Below are positions 10,535-20,980 of a stretch of 62,000 bases of DNA, piece by piece. The stretch comes from Zygnema cylindricum (Eukaryota; Streptophyta; Zygnematophyceae; Zygnematales; Zygnemataceae): assembly GCA_037447655.1 (NCBI GenBank), contig JBBHKE010000047.1, positions 1-62,000 of the forward strand. Reading direction: 5' to 3'. Below the pieces are notes generated by a model. The model ran no database searches and was not told the origin of the DNA. It worked only from the letters and a program-made list of their open reading frames with translations. The position numbers were made by a program, and so were the translations under genes. How positions within the stretch are numbered: position 1 is the first letter of the stretch; every line of letters starts with the position of its first letter.

Positions 10535-11383
10535 GCAGATACAGAAAAAAAAATCGTGACACGCTGGACGATTAAGTTACGTGTCACGATGGAAAACCAA
10601 CGAAAAATCTTAAAATTTGCACATGACACGCGGTTTCCAAAATACAACCGAAAATAAAAACGAAATTTCTTAACATTCCCTCGTCACGCTATTTTTGGTA
10701 ACTTTTGTTTGTCACACTGTTTCTCTCAAAGGACTTTCGTTATGTTCGAAATCTGAAACCCTAAAAAATGAGCTGGCGTACAGACTGGCGTCTGCAAAAA
10801 GTATAAAAGTTTTGTCGTATAACTACTTCGTACGCAGGTACATGGTACGCAAGTCAAGATTTGAAGTTAAGTTTGTCAGTGCTAAAAATCTGAAAGATAT
10901 TCAATATCGGATCGTAGCTTGCGTGGCGCCAATCAATTTATAACACATGGCTTACACACTCTACGTGATGGAACATCGACTCAATCGACCCGGTCTGTAG
11001 AGTTTGACGTACAATTACAAAAACGTATGATGGAACTTCACCCTTAGACGCAAATTGAAGAATGACGCGAAATGAAACCTCGCAAAACTAAAGTACCAAA
11101 AAATTGAAATTTAATCGCAAATCGTTACATTGAACTTAGACGTAAATTGAAGAACGACGCAAAATGAAACATTGCAAAATTAATGTACCAAAAATCTTTT
11201 GCAGATAAATTAAATCACAGGAAACGAAATCTACTTGTACACTATTTTAAAACGGACCCGCTTAAAAGTATCAAACTAGATGAAAAAAATGTGAATCATC
11301 ACGCGTGATCAATCCAAGCTACACTATTCATGATTCACAATTAAATTTCAACTCTTTAAATCCCCTAAACTTAGCGGACACTG

Positions 11384-12240
11384 CTAAGGTAGGTCCGTAA
11401 CACGTTGATGATTCATAATAACAAAAGTAGATTTAAGAGGAAGCTCGCACTCGTGCAAACTCACACATAAACGTTGATGATAAAACGAAGAAAGAGGTCC
11501 CCGCGAGCCTCTCTTTTCTAAAGAACATTTATCACAGGTACAGGGAACCTCATCCAAAGCAACTCCCAAACAAAGAAATTTCTCCACCGTCATCGTAATA
11601 AAATCATCCACAACATCACTCTTTGCCTAGTCACGGTCTATCTTTTTAGCAGTGTCAAGACTAACTCCTACGTGTCGAGACGTCTCAATAACGACTCTAA
11701 CCAAGGCAGGGATCGCCAAAAAAATGTCACCTAACGTATGAGGATGGCCATCAAGCGAAACAATATTAATCCGCCGCGATGGAATAATACGTAAAACCCC
11801 GTGACGAATATAATGTTCCCCTCAGGAGCAATAGTCTGTCTCATGCTTAGATAAACTCTCCCCTATGGGTGCAACAACGCAAATGGACCCCATCGGGCTG
11901 AAAGACACATTTGCACGAGATAACGAGAGAGGCAAGTAAAGGTGGATAATGGGAGACCAAGACTAAACTTGGGAGTGATAACGAAATAAACAGACGCGAA
12001 ACATAACATGGATTGGGGAGATTTTGTGTAGCCAATAGCCAACCCCTAAAACAAGGGTCGGCGTTTGAGAGGAAAGAGGTACGTGAAGAATCAAATGAAA
12101 GCATTCCGCAATGCATTCTGCAATGCTCAGATCGAATGGTGGCGACAACTTTATCATAGATTAATTTTTGAAATGCCACTCTACTTCCAAGAAGCGTTAA
12201 TTATGAAACCATGAATTAGAGTTAACAACACCATTCGATT
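11384..12240 (-). pseudogene. Degraded non-LTR retrotransposon, C-terminal region
   Basis: Minus-strand translation matches the C-terminal part of the 17-22 kb element. It has RG(S)RG...SFYHQRLCVSL near 11460-11520, C-x-C/PDGVHLRCC near 11880-11930 and a LPHP-like block near 11950. Frames are broken throughout. Its upstream part belongs to the dispersed repeat shared with 1-975. Confidence 0.7.
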
Positions 12241-12865
12241 AACCCATGATTAGCCACATTTCGCAACATAAGTTAGCGTAGTGAATTTTGATAAGTGTTC
12301 ACGTTAACACTTTACGAAATTTAAGAGCGACGAACGGTTGTATCACATGGACAAAACAAAAGCAAAGTACATCATTATCGTGTTTTTTTCCTTGTCATAC
12401 TTTTATGTTCTTAGAAGGAATAACTGTTTTCGGTGAACACTAACTTTGTGTACCATCAAAGAAAATTCTATAATTTTGTCCATTTTTTTTCTACTTATTT
12501 TGTGTTTAGTTCCAAACCGATCAATAAGGTTTTTCAATGGATTTTGACAGACAATTTTCATAAAGATTTTTCTTTTTTGAAGATTCAAATGAGCTTTAAC
12601 TATAAGATGATTGTTTTCACAGTTTGGAAGAAACGTAACTTTTAACGAAAGTGAGGAGAAAGGACAAAAAATAGGTATTGGAAGGAAAGAAGAAGAAGAA
12701 ACAAAAGTTAAAAATAGTCTAGAGAACCACCCACGTTAGAAATGTGTCTCTAAAAGTACGACAGAGAAGTCCAATTTACAACAATGTCGCTTTTATCATA
12801 TATTACAATTAGCCCACGTAAAAAAGTAGTGGACAAAAATTACTTTTAGCCGGTTTTAATGGTTA
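11870..12865. repeat. Dispersed repeat, copy B (paralogue of 1-975)
   Basis: This diverged copy of the left-edge repeat is collinear over nearly 1 kb, including the A/T-rich, gene-free part 12240-12865. No coding potential is evident. Confidence 0.6.
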
Positions 12866-12869
12866 GTGA

Positions 12870-13164
12870 ACAATTTTTCATTTCAATTGCATTGTGTACT
12901 TTGATGGTTTAACCATCGAGGTTTTGACGACAAGTTCTTTTTCTATAGTCGGTTTTCAACACTGCAAATTTTAGCAAAGTAAACATAGCAGTACTTTATA
13001 AAAGACGCCAAAAACGACAATGATTGAATGCAACAAAAGGTACAGTACACAAGTAAATGGTTCTTGTCCCGCCCTGTTGACCTTGACATCAAGGTCAACA
13101 CCAGTACAGCACAATATGTCATGGAAACTCCGACAATTGCTTGGAAAACCTCGCACGTAAGAAT
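12870..13164. other. Intergenic stretch with a short perfect inverted repeat
   Basis: At 13061-13105, GTCCCGCCCTGTTGACCTTGAC is followed by ATCAAGGTCAACACC. TTGACCTTGA/TCAAGGTCAA forms a short hairpin. Nothing else is recognised. Confidence 0.5.
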
Positions 13165-13167
13165 TGA

Positions 13168-13838
13168 GGCCTCAATTCCATTAGGCGGTCCCAGTAAACG
13201 TACGGAAACGTCCAATGACAGAGTTTACTGGCAGTGCGCTCCATTTTGTCAGACCAATAACAGCCTTTCGAAATTATTATTAGTGCCACGTAAGTTGTGT
13301 TCACATTTGAAAATCTAAAAATATTCTTCAAACGGAAAATCTGAACGATAAAATTTGTACCAACGGAGGTAGTTAATGATTCGTACGAAAAGTTTGCTGC
13401 CACATTTTAATTTTGAAAATGGAAATCAAAATTTCGAGCCGGAATGGCAAAAAGACGCCGCAAGCTTTGAAGGTTGGTGGATATCAGACGGAGCGTGCGA
13501 TGATACATTCGGTTGACTTGGACTGTACGACGTGTAGGCATGTGATCGCCGGTTCGAAGTAGATATTCTTTTGCCATTTCACGTTTACTCACGGTACTCG
13601 TCCAGTGTGAAGCAACTCTCCTCGCGAGGAGAGTTTTTGCACACTGGACGATTTGCGTGATTGCTTCACGGATCTGAAAAAGTGAAAAATATAACGGTCA
13701 ATACTTATGCCAATAATGTTGGAGCATCCCGACAATATTTTAGTAAGCATGTTTTGATTGACAATTTTTTTTTTGTACGAATCTGTACGAAAACGTACGG
13801 CTTCCAATAAACAACCCAATTTTTCACCTAATAGAATC
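13168..13838. mobile_element. Foldback MITE, same family as 50745-51539, opposite orientation
   Basis: The left part GGCCTCAATTCCATTAGGCG matches, in reverse complement, the right end of 50745-51539. The right part, ending near 13830 (CAACCCAATTTTTCACCTAAT), matches its left end. The 50-nt hairpin at 13600-13649 is also shared. No coding sequence is present, and the termini are degenerate. Confidence 0.7.
13600..13649. repeat. 50-nt internal hairpin, CAGTGTGAAG class
   Basis: GTCCAGTGTG...AACTCTCCTC and GAGGAGAGTT...CACACTGGAC form a long, nearly perfect stem. The same hairpin is found at 50941-50990 and 55767-55816. Confidence 0.88.
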
Positions 13839-14507
13839 TAAGGGTACAGTCCCATGTACTTGTAACCTAGCGAACTTACTTTGTATTTTAGCGCGGATCC
13901 GGCGGACCCGGATTTCAAGTGTCTCTATGTGTTTATTCGAAATTGTTACTTAAGTTTGTGACAATTGTATACGTAAACAATACTAGTGACGGCTGTCACT
14001 GTGTACAATTTGTCTTTGCCGCACCTTAATTTTTGAAACTTTTTGAAGCGTCGCAAGACACATAGTAATTTTTGAAACGAGTTGGCCTATCGCATGTCAT
14101 TGCGTGATATTGTAGACGTACAACCTTGCAGCTGTGGTTGTACAACATGCCTTGGCGTAAACCTCTCTTGTTCGACCGCCATGACTTCGCAGATTTTTCA
14201 ACATTGCGTGAAATGACACTGCAGCCTCGAGACGTACAAGGTGCATGAGGACAAAAACGAACAGACAATACTTTTTCCAATCGTCAAAAACATTTGAAAA
14301 CTTTTTACACGTGGGAATATGTTTTCCTATTTGTGTAAACGGTTATACTTTGCTTAAAACACATTGTCGATGTGGTTTATGAAAAGTTTGATGATGACGT
14401 GACAGTCGGTCAAAAAAGCACAAGACAAATTTTCGTACATCGTAAGTTCGAGAATGACGCAAATTGTACTCTACAAATTTGCAGTTTCTTCATACGGTTT
14501 CAACTTA

Positions 14508-15149
14508 GGGTATGGCTACATCAAGAGGGCTCTGTAATAGTACGGACAACACATTTTTCGTATTACAGAGGCATCGGTTACATCGCCTATCATGTGCAAA
14601 TAAGTTTTTACATACGTGTTCTGATTTGAGTGGTTCCACGTAAGTTGACGATCAAATCTCTAAAATTGTCAAAGATTTGGAAATCGACCATTTTCGTATT
14701 TGTATACTTTGCCAGTGTACTGCGTCAATGTACCTTAGAGATCTCTTTCACTGTGATGACTTTCAAGAAAAAACCGTACTTCTTTTCGGCAAAGATTTTA
14801 CGGTCACCTTGTCCGACGGCACGTGACTTTGGGGACGTGTGGAAATTTTAGTTTTTCTTCGTCTCACGTGTCTATAGTCAACGTGTAGATATTTTACAGG
14901 TTGTGTATTGGTGAACCCACCTCCGCGAGGTGGGTTCATCATTACAGAGGCGGATGGAGCGATTGCTTCGCGAATGAAGACCAGAATACAATCGGATGGT
15001 CGATGATTTTTCACGGATCCTTGGAGAATTGTAATATTGTTTTTTGTCATGTTCTTCTCCAAAAACTCACGAAAATATAGTACGGCATGGTACGCACAAG
15101 TACAAAATTATGTATTAAACCTCACTTTTCGTCTGATGTAACCTTACCC
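14508..15149. mobile_element. Foldback MITE nested in a Tourist-like MITE, TTA target duplication
   Basis: The ends are GGGTATGGCTACATCA and TGATGTAACCTTACCC, flanked by TTA at 14505-14507 and 15150-15152. The host copy at 43585-44364 has the uninterrupted sequence CAACTTAGGC with TTA at 44290-44292, which is the empty site. The 642-bp element carries the hairpin at 14912-14938. A part of the same family lies inside the hAT-like element near 34240-34615. Confidence 0.88.
14912..14938. repeat. Internal hairpin, CCCACCTC/GAGGTGGG class
   Basis: GAACCCACCTC, a CGC loop and GAGGTGGGTTC pair perfectly over 11 bp. Confidence 0.9.
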
Positions 15150-15227
15150 TTAGGCGGTACGGCGCTAAGTTTGAAAGGAAAACGACAGAAAAAAATCTGA
15201 GCTTAGCCACATGGGGTCGTACCCTTA

Positions 15228-15638
15228 CCCTGAGTCACATACGTATATAACAGCCAGTTTGCGTCCGTATAACTAACCTTATCAAATTAAGGAACGTCTA
15301 GGGCTTATACAATAATAAAAATACATAACAGACAACCCATTAATGACAACATATGAGAAGTATTATGTTAACTTTAACGACACTTCATTATTTTACCGTT
15401 TTTACTTTTTTAGGGCTCTTACTGGCTGAAACCATTAAGATCGGCAGAATCCAACCGTTTTAAATTGGTTTGCCAATCCCACACCAATTGCAAACCAAAC
15501 TGAATCGTTCAGCTTGGCGCACTCCTGTACTGAAATGAACCGAGCCGCTCGTACGGTACATTGTGGCGTTCTATAGTGTGATTTTTTTTCAAGCTCGGCT
15601 CCCTAGAAAGTAAACTTTTGAAGAGTAAGGGAATACTA
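15228..15638. other. Intergenic stretch, nothing recognised
   Basis: This is short AT-rich sequence with no supported reading frame or repeat end. Confidence 0.4.
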
Positions 15639-15855
15639 CACCATGAATCACTATTAGTTTTAATGTTTTTTCTTATCTTTAAACATCTTTTCTCCGTACA
15701 CGTATGTCGGTTTTTATATCTGACGGTCTCGATTGAAAGGTAAGATTCTCAACTTCCGATAGACGGTCCCAAGCTAAAAATTGGACAATAGTGTATGGAG
15801 AAAATATGTTTTAAGTGAAGAAAAAAATCATTAACACTGATAGCGATACACGATG
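15639..15855. mobile_element. Mariner-like MITE, TA target duplication
   Basis: The 217-bp element starts CACCATGAATCACTATTAG and ends GATAGCGATACACGATG. TA dinucleotides flank it at 15637-15638 and 15856-15857. The internal inverted arms (AAACATCTTTTCTCCGTACA against GTATGGAGAAAATATGTTTT) are shared with 43217-43423 and 44771-44979. Confidence 0.85.
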
Positions 15856-16095
15856 TAGTCCGGGTATCAAAAAAACAATACTTCGTAAAAGATATTGTCT
15901 TATAATTGGGGATAATATATATCGACAACCGACATCGATTATCGACAAAACCTTCTCTATACACACCATTAGGAAGACGGCCTATTCAGCACTATATCAT
16001 GTCCGAACTACATTAACGACGGTCTTTTAAAGTCCAAATCGAAGACCTTTCACAGTAGATTTTTCGTCGCCCTCTATATTGCGCGTCAGACACTA

Positions 16096-16661
16096 CACCG
16101 CCAATCGCTCGTCAAACACTACACTGCCAATCACTATTAGCGTACAGGTTTCTTTAGCGTATAAGAATAATTACAGTGATTTACGCTAATAAGGCATTTG
16201 AAAATTTAAAAAAAAAACATTTCTAATTGTTTACTAATGCTAATTTGGGTATTTGAAAAAAATATATGTCGGTCGCAAACATGCTTTCACTAATATAGAT
16301 ACTTGTACAAAATCTGACAAATCTTACACAAATTGTACGTTCACATAGTCGAAACGCGGTTGTTGGACGAATATGTGCGAACGTGATATTTGACAACCCG
16401 ATTTTATCCCCTTTTAAGAGCGCATATTCTCATGCGTCCGCGGTTACTAAAACTCATTAATTATAATTTTTCACTTAAAAGGTACAATTTTGTACGGTCT
16501 GACACTTACCGTACACCACTATTTAAATGACAATGTACTTTCGTTACAAAAAACCCTAAATGGCGTAAAGGAAAAAACATAATAATTCATGCTATTTAAC
16601 AATTTGGAAAAAAAAAACGGGACCGGATTAGCGTTCAATACGCTAATAGCGATTGGCGGTG
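16096..16661. mobile_element. Mariner-like MITE with CACCGCCAATCGC ends
   Basis: The left end CACCGCCAATCGC follows TA at 16094-16095, and a second near-copy starts at 16122. The right end GCGATTGGCGGTG precedes TA at 16662-16663. It resembles the 60152-60372 element in its terminal sequence and in internal TTAGCGT motifs. No coding sequence is present. Confidence 0.75.
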
Positions 16662-16667
16662 TACCGT

Positions 16668-16791
16668 ACGCAAAATGTACTTCTCATTTTTTCTATTTTT
16701 TTGTACAGTTGACATTTACGCGGTACCGCGGTAAGTTTTACAATAAAACGACAGAAAAAAAACCCTTACTTAGGCACATGGAGACGCACCC
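16668..16791. mobile_element. Fragment of a Tourist-like MITE (family of 36241-36987)
   Basis: It reverse-complements to the first 120 bases of 36241-36987, ending ACATGGAGACGCACCC followed by TAA. The rest of the element is absent, so the copy is truncated. Confidence 0.8.
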
Positions 16792-17169
16792 TAAGTCCCC
16801 CACTCGCTCTAAGTTTCAATATATCACTTCACCCATAACGTCGCTACTTCAAACTAAAACCAAACCAAACATAAAGTGCGCACGAAGCGCTTATCAATCA
16901 AATCGCATCAACAGGCGAAACACCAAAGTATTAAAGTACTTGTCAATGGTACACACAAGAATGTAAACTTTATTTCAAAAAGTGCGATGGAAAAATCCAT
17001 CAAGGTACAAAGAGGTTCAAAAAGAGGAAATAGACGCTTAATGCTTAGAATTAGCCAAAAGAAAATAAAGTAAGAAAACATGTGAAGACACCAAATCTAA
17101 CTAAAACAACTACCAAAACTAAGCAAATTTACTAAAGATGACACTAAACAAAGGGGAAAACTACACAAG

Positions 17170-18350
17170 CCTAAGAAACTAAACCTCCACACCCCTGAAG
17201 GTCGTGGTTGTGGATTGGATCCCTTGGTGGAAGATCTGGGAGGCCCCGCCAGTCATCCGCCACCGTGCCCCGCCGTAGAGGGGCCGCGGTTTCCGCTCGT
17301 TGAAGAGCCACTGATACTCGTTGATGGTAAAAGGCAACGAGAAGGCTCGGAGGAGGGCTTCTCGAACCCCGGGTCTCAAAGGTTTTTTTCGCACAGTCAC
17401 GGAGGAAATCATCGAAGGACTTGTCGAAAGTACCGAAAAGTTTTGCAGCAAATGGAACCAATTGGTCCGCCAGGTCTTCGTGAGCGTAATCTCTTCCTTA
17501 GAAGTTGTTGCGTCTCGAGCCACCACGCCCGTATGTACCGCAGCGCGAGAAGAAACATGGGTTCCAGTCAGATCCGTGAGGACCACATCACCTTAAGTCC
17601 TCCAGCCCCATGGAGGAAAACCAAGTCAACCCGAGGACTTCGAAGGCCGTGAGACTGGGAGCGAGGAGGTAGTATATGAGAAACCTCGCGCCTCACGGTG
17701 TAGCCCGCGTCGGTGCCGATTGCAGCAATTGAGTCGCGAACCAAATCATGTGCAACAGTACGTTCACCGCCCCTAGAGCAACGGAGTAGATGAATCCCTT
17801 CCGAGTCGATAGGTTGATTACAAACACAATGTGGTCACCCAAGAAGCGCGGGGTGAGGCAAACCCAAACGAAGACGTAAGTCAAATGTGAACTGGTCAGA
17901 TATTAGATGAAGGGTCGGAAAAATCGGCGTGGCTTGCAGCCATGCACCATCCCCTGGCCCGGAACACAAACGCAATCGAGCACGCGATTGAGCAGAAGGT
18001 AGTGCGTTTAAAAGGTTATCGAATTCAGCGGCTGCTAATTGCTCAGTTATACGTTGTTAGAGATAAATGTTGTTGTCGGAAATAAAAGTTTGAAAGGGTG
18101 GAACCTGGTTTCTTGCATCAGGTGGGAGGAGCGCACGCGCGGAGAGAAGAGTCTCGTGAAAAGGAAAAAGGTTTTCCTCCACCTTAGGGACGACCTGGGC
18201 CAGAATTGGAACATCATCAACGATAAATCGAGAGGTGATGGTAGGTGCCACCAAAGACCAACTACCCAAATATGCCGCCGGAGTAACTCTAGCCACAGGA
18301 ATCAAACCTAAGCCGCCATTCGAAATAGGGAGACTTGCTTGTTGGCGGGC
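17170..18350 (-). pseudogene. Non-LTR polyprotein C-terminal region
   Basis: The minus strand gives LGLIPVARVTPAAYLGSWSL (18240-18310), then VDDVPILAQVVPKVEE. Further on are a LGLPHP-like block, GIHLLRCSRGGERTVAHDLV (17740-17800) and EVSHILPPRSQSH, then PRVDLVFLHGAGG and a degraded tail. A conserved Cys/His arrangement follows the reverse transcriptase in these elements. Several stops and frame changes are present. Confidence 0.75.
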
Positions 18351-18355
18351 AAACG

Positions 18356-19664
18356 TGTTGTGATATGAAAGCTTTAATACTCAGTAAATGGGTCAGTGAG
18401 AGAGGGATTAGTACTTAGAATACTTTTGGTATACACACTTTATTACTGACCCCTAATAGTGTTACAGTAGTATAAGGACAAAATAGTGTATCGTACTTCT
18501 ACACGGACACGTGTTAGCATATGAGAATTTTGCAGGTATTTCGGAATGGCGCTGACACTCACATACGCGCGTCGAATATCAAATGAGCGGATTCGCGGAA
18601 TCGGACTGACAAAGTTTGGACGACATCTGGTAAATTTACTGTACGGATTAAGTATGGAACGTTGATTCGAATCGTGTTGACGGACACGATTCGCACGGGA
18701 CCACAAGTGACGAAGCCCGCCGTACGCACTCAGGTGCTTCGTACCGCACAACAACAGTCGATTGGACTTATGTGAACTATGTTGACTAAACATTGATTTA
18801 AAATGGGACCACAGAAAATGACTTGGACGCGTGTCGTCCACCGCGAAGATCTACTTTACATCTTAAGACGATCCGTGAATTCAGAATTGACTTGTACGGA
18901 CACTTACACTCAGTTGGACAAATTCGCCAATTGCTAACTAAGCAAGTGGCACAATTTATGTACGACCACTATTTGTATATATCTGAAACAACTCTTTTTT
19001 GTATGTAGTGTATTAATTTTAGTGTTACAAGATTAAATTAGGATAAAAGTTGCAAATAGGGTTTTAGACGTACTTCCGATACAGTTGAGGTACAGTGTCT
19101 TAATTAGTGTATAGTACTTAGTTACACGTGTAGTTCTTTGATAAGTGTAGGGAATCAGTAAATGACTCTGTGATTATAAATTGTAAGACTTAGGTTTTTT
19201 TTAGTATCAGCTGAGTTTATCAAAGTAATGGCAGACTGTTTTTCTGCATCTTTGACCTGTCAGTATGATCACTTTGATAGATATCTTGATATGAAACTTT
19301 GTCTGGATGTTTTATGATATAGAAACTATATATGTGTGTAGTTTCATTCTGTTCTTCATTTTTTGTAGAATTCTGTTAGGAGTCTACCTGGCTAGGTTCG
19401 TAAGGTGTCAAATGTTTTTAGGAAACTCAGGAGCTCCAATCTCGTGAAATCCTTTATGTATCTGGCGGTAATATTGGGAGGTTACAATGTCCAGTATATA
19501 CTACATACTGGTGCAGTTTGAACTACTTTTACTTATTGTGGTGCAGTTTGAATTACTTTTACTTATTGTGGAGTGATCTGTGCTGTCTGAAACACAAATG
19601 TTTTGGGGTAGTCTACGGGTGTCTTCCGTGAGTAATCCATGGCTGAAACAGGTTATGGACAACA
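18356..19664. mobile_element. Solo LTR, 1309 bp, with 5-bp target duplication AAACG
   Basis: The element begins TGTTGTGATATG and ends TTATGGACAACA: TG...CA termini and a 6-bp terminal inverted repeat TGTTGT/ACAACA, as in many copia-type LTRs. AAACG is repeated exactly at 18351-18355 and 19665-19669. The uninterrupted target is seen in the related retrotransposon at 2421-2443 (GGCGGGC, AAATG, AGCCCTCCG). No internal gag/pol sequence is present, so it is best read as a solo LTR left by recombination. An unrelated element with TG...CA ends is a less likely alternative. A local tandem repeat of about 37 bp lies near 19510-19575. Confidence 0.85.
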
Positions 19665-20040
19665 AAACGAACCCTCCGACTGATCAAAAATCCCACGCCC
19701 AACGAGGTGGTGGAGTACGCTAAAGAGCTTATCGTCAAATTTCTTAAGAGGAGAAAAAAGCGGAGTCGTTGGTGGGACAGTCGGGGCAAGATAAAGAGGA
19801 CGTTGAGCAAAACAATGGGTGAGGATTGCAAAAGCCACTTGGGAGTCGGAGAGCTTAGGGAGGTCATCAAAGTGCGAGAGGTCCTCCGACAAAGCATCTA
19901 TAACAACCTGGTTCACAAAGGATGGGGCTCCAACAAGGGATCCTAAAGCCTTAATTCCCTCTGTTGAAGACGCAATTCGAAAACCCATAGGGACGGGGTA
20001 GTCGGAAGGTAAGCCTTAGGGGCATTACGCTACACACTTA
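19665..20040 (-). pseudogene. Non-LTR post-RT region
   Basis: Minus-strand reading gives KALGSLVGAPSFVNQVVIDA, then LPKLSDSQVAFAILTHCFAQ, then FDDKLFSVLHHLVGRGIFDQ. It is collinear with 2447-2740 in the degraded copy at the left of the window. The frame is interrupted at the downstream end by the solo LTR at 19664. Confidence 0.8.
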
Positions 20041-20077
20041 GATGGGTTAACTGATAAACCGATCTTAAAAAGTTGCT

Positions 20078-20980
20078 CTACAAAATGAGTGAAGGCAGAA
20101 AAACTTGGTCTCGGGGCCAGACAATATGCATGTCATCCGAATTCAAAGGGAATAAACAACCAAGAAAAGTCGTAGCAAAGTCAAGTAGTGCTTGAAGGTG
20201 ATCCAATGAAAAAAATGGTGTTCCCAAAGGATCATCGTGGCGAGTGCCAATCGCAGATTCTATAGTGGCAGCATCACCAAAGGGACAGCCAAGAGGAAAG
20301 ATGAGGGGGTTTGGACGAGAATAAAAGGCACGCACAAAAAGAAAAATCTGGTTAATTCGCGATGGAGCATGCTTTAACTCTTGAAAGATAGCATTACGGC
20401 TAATTGTGTCAAATGTGTTGGCAACATCCACTTGAAGGACCACCCAATCCGGATGGAGGTCTAGAAGAGCCCAAAGACCATGAACAACTGCCTCACAACC
20501 CCGATTAGTAGCAACTCCAAATTGGTGCATTGTAAAGTGGTTATGGAAAGCTCCTTGAAGTTGAATACACATTGCACGGGCCACTAATCGATATAAAACT
20601 TCTCCAATAGCAATAGGACGAATACCGCCGGTTGGTTTGGAAACAGCGACAAGACGCGCCGCAGAGAGAAGAGGTATAACATAGTGAGGGACGTTTTCCC
20701 GAGCCACCCTAGAAGCGACTTTAAATAGAAGGTCAAAACCTTGAGAGGGGGTCTAAAGAGGAAATACATCTCGCAGAAGTTCATAAACCATGCAAGATTG
20801 GCCTCCCGCCGAAAGATGAGGAGACTGAATCAAAGCTTTTGTAAATGTTTCTCGCTCTAAGTCGAAAGACTCGAGTGGATCATGCACCTCGACGAAAGAA
20901 AGGAGCTCGTCACGGGTAGGAGGATGGAGCAAACGCAGAGCTTCAACTGTTGCCTCTGAAGACGAAGACGGGGTGAAAGG
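20078..20980 (-). pseudogene. Non-LTR reverse transcriptase domain, inactivated
   Basis: After the frameshift near 20980 the frame reads through LLSFVEVHDPLESFDLE to a stop near 20750, then continues open to 20078. Reverse transcriptase blocks are clear: SKPTGGIRPIAIGEVLYRL, then QFGVATNRGCEAVVHGLWAL, then WVVLQVDVANTFDTISRNA (the first catalytic Asp region), then GTRHDDPLGTPFF. The second catalytic motif, usually [FY]xDD, reads NSDDMHIVWP, so the aromatic residue is lost although both Asp remain. The stop and the frameshift make this copy inactive. The enzyme would copy element RNA into DNA at the target site. Confidence 0.88.

Larger units (their letters stand above)
9573..11043. mobile_element. 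PIF/Harbinger-like foldback element, inverted dimer, TTA target duplication
   Basis: The left end is GGGTGAAGTTCCATCA and the right end TGATGGAACTTCACCC, flanked by TTA at 9570-9572 and 11044-11046. The empty site with one TTA is preserved at 11136-11138, in a neighbouring repeat of both flanks (ACATTGAAC before, GACG then AAATTGAAGAA after). The left part, 9573-10278, is itself a complete unit of about 706 bp ending GAACGTCACCC. The right part (about 10327-11043) is the same sequence inverted. Each arm carries a short CCCACCTC/GAGGTGGG hairpin. There is no transposase, so it is non-autonomous. A 3-bp TWA duplication with GGG-ends is typical of PIF/Harbinger (Tourist-type) elements; family assignment is inference. 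Confidence 0.88.
13842..15224. mobile_element. Tourist-like MITE with a nested foldback element
   Basis: The left end is GGGTACAGTCCCATGT and the right end ACATGGGGTCGTACCC. The flanks are TAA on the left and TTA on the right, so the duplication is imperfect. The body aligns to the intact copy at 43585-44364: CTTAGC and TTTAGCGCGGATCC near the left, CGACAGAAAAAAA near the right. Removing the nested 14508-15149 insertion leaves about 740 bp, close to the 780 bp of the other copy. Confidence 0.8.

Noticed and set aside
17215-17652. 145-residue plus-strand frame
   Set aside because: It is the shadow of the minus-strand non-LTR C-terminal region.
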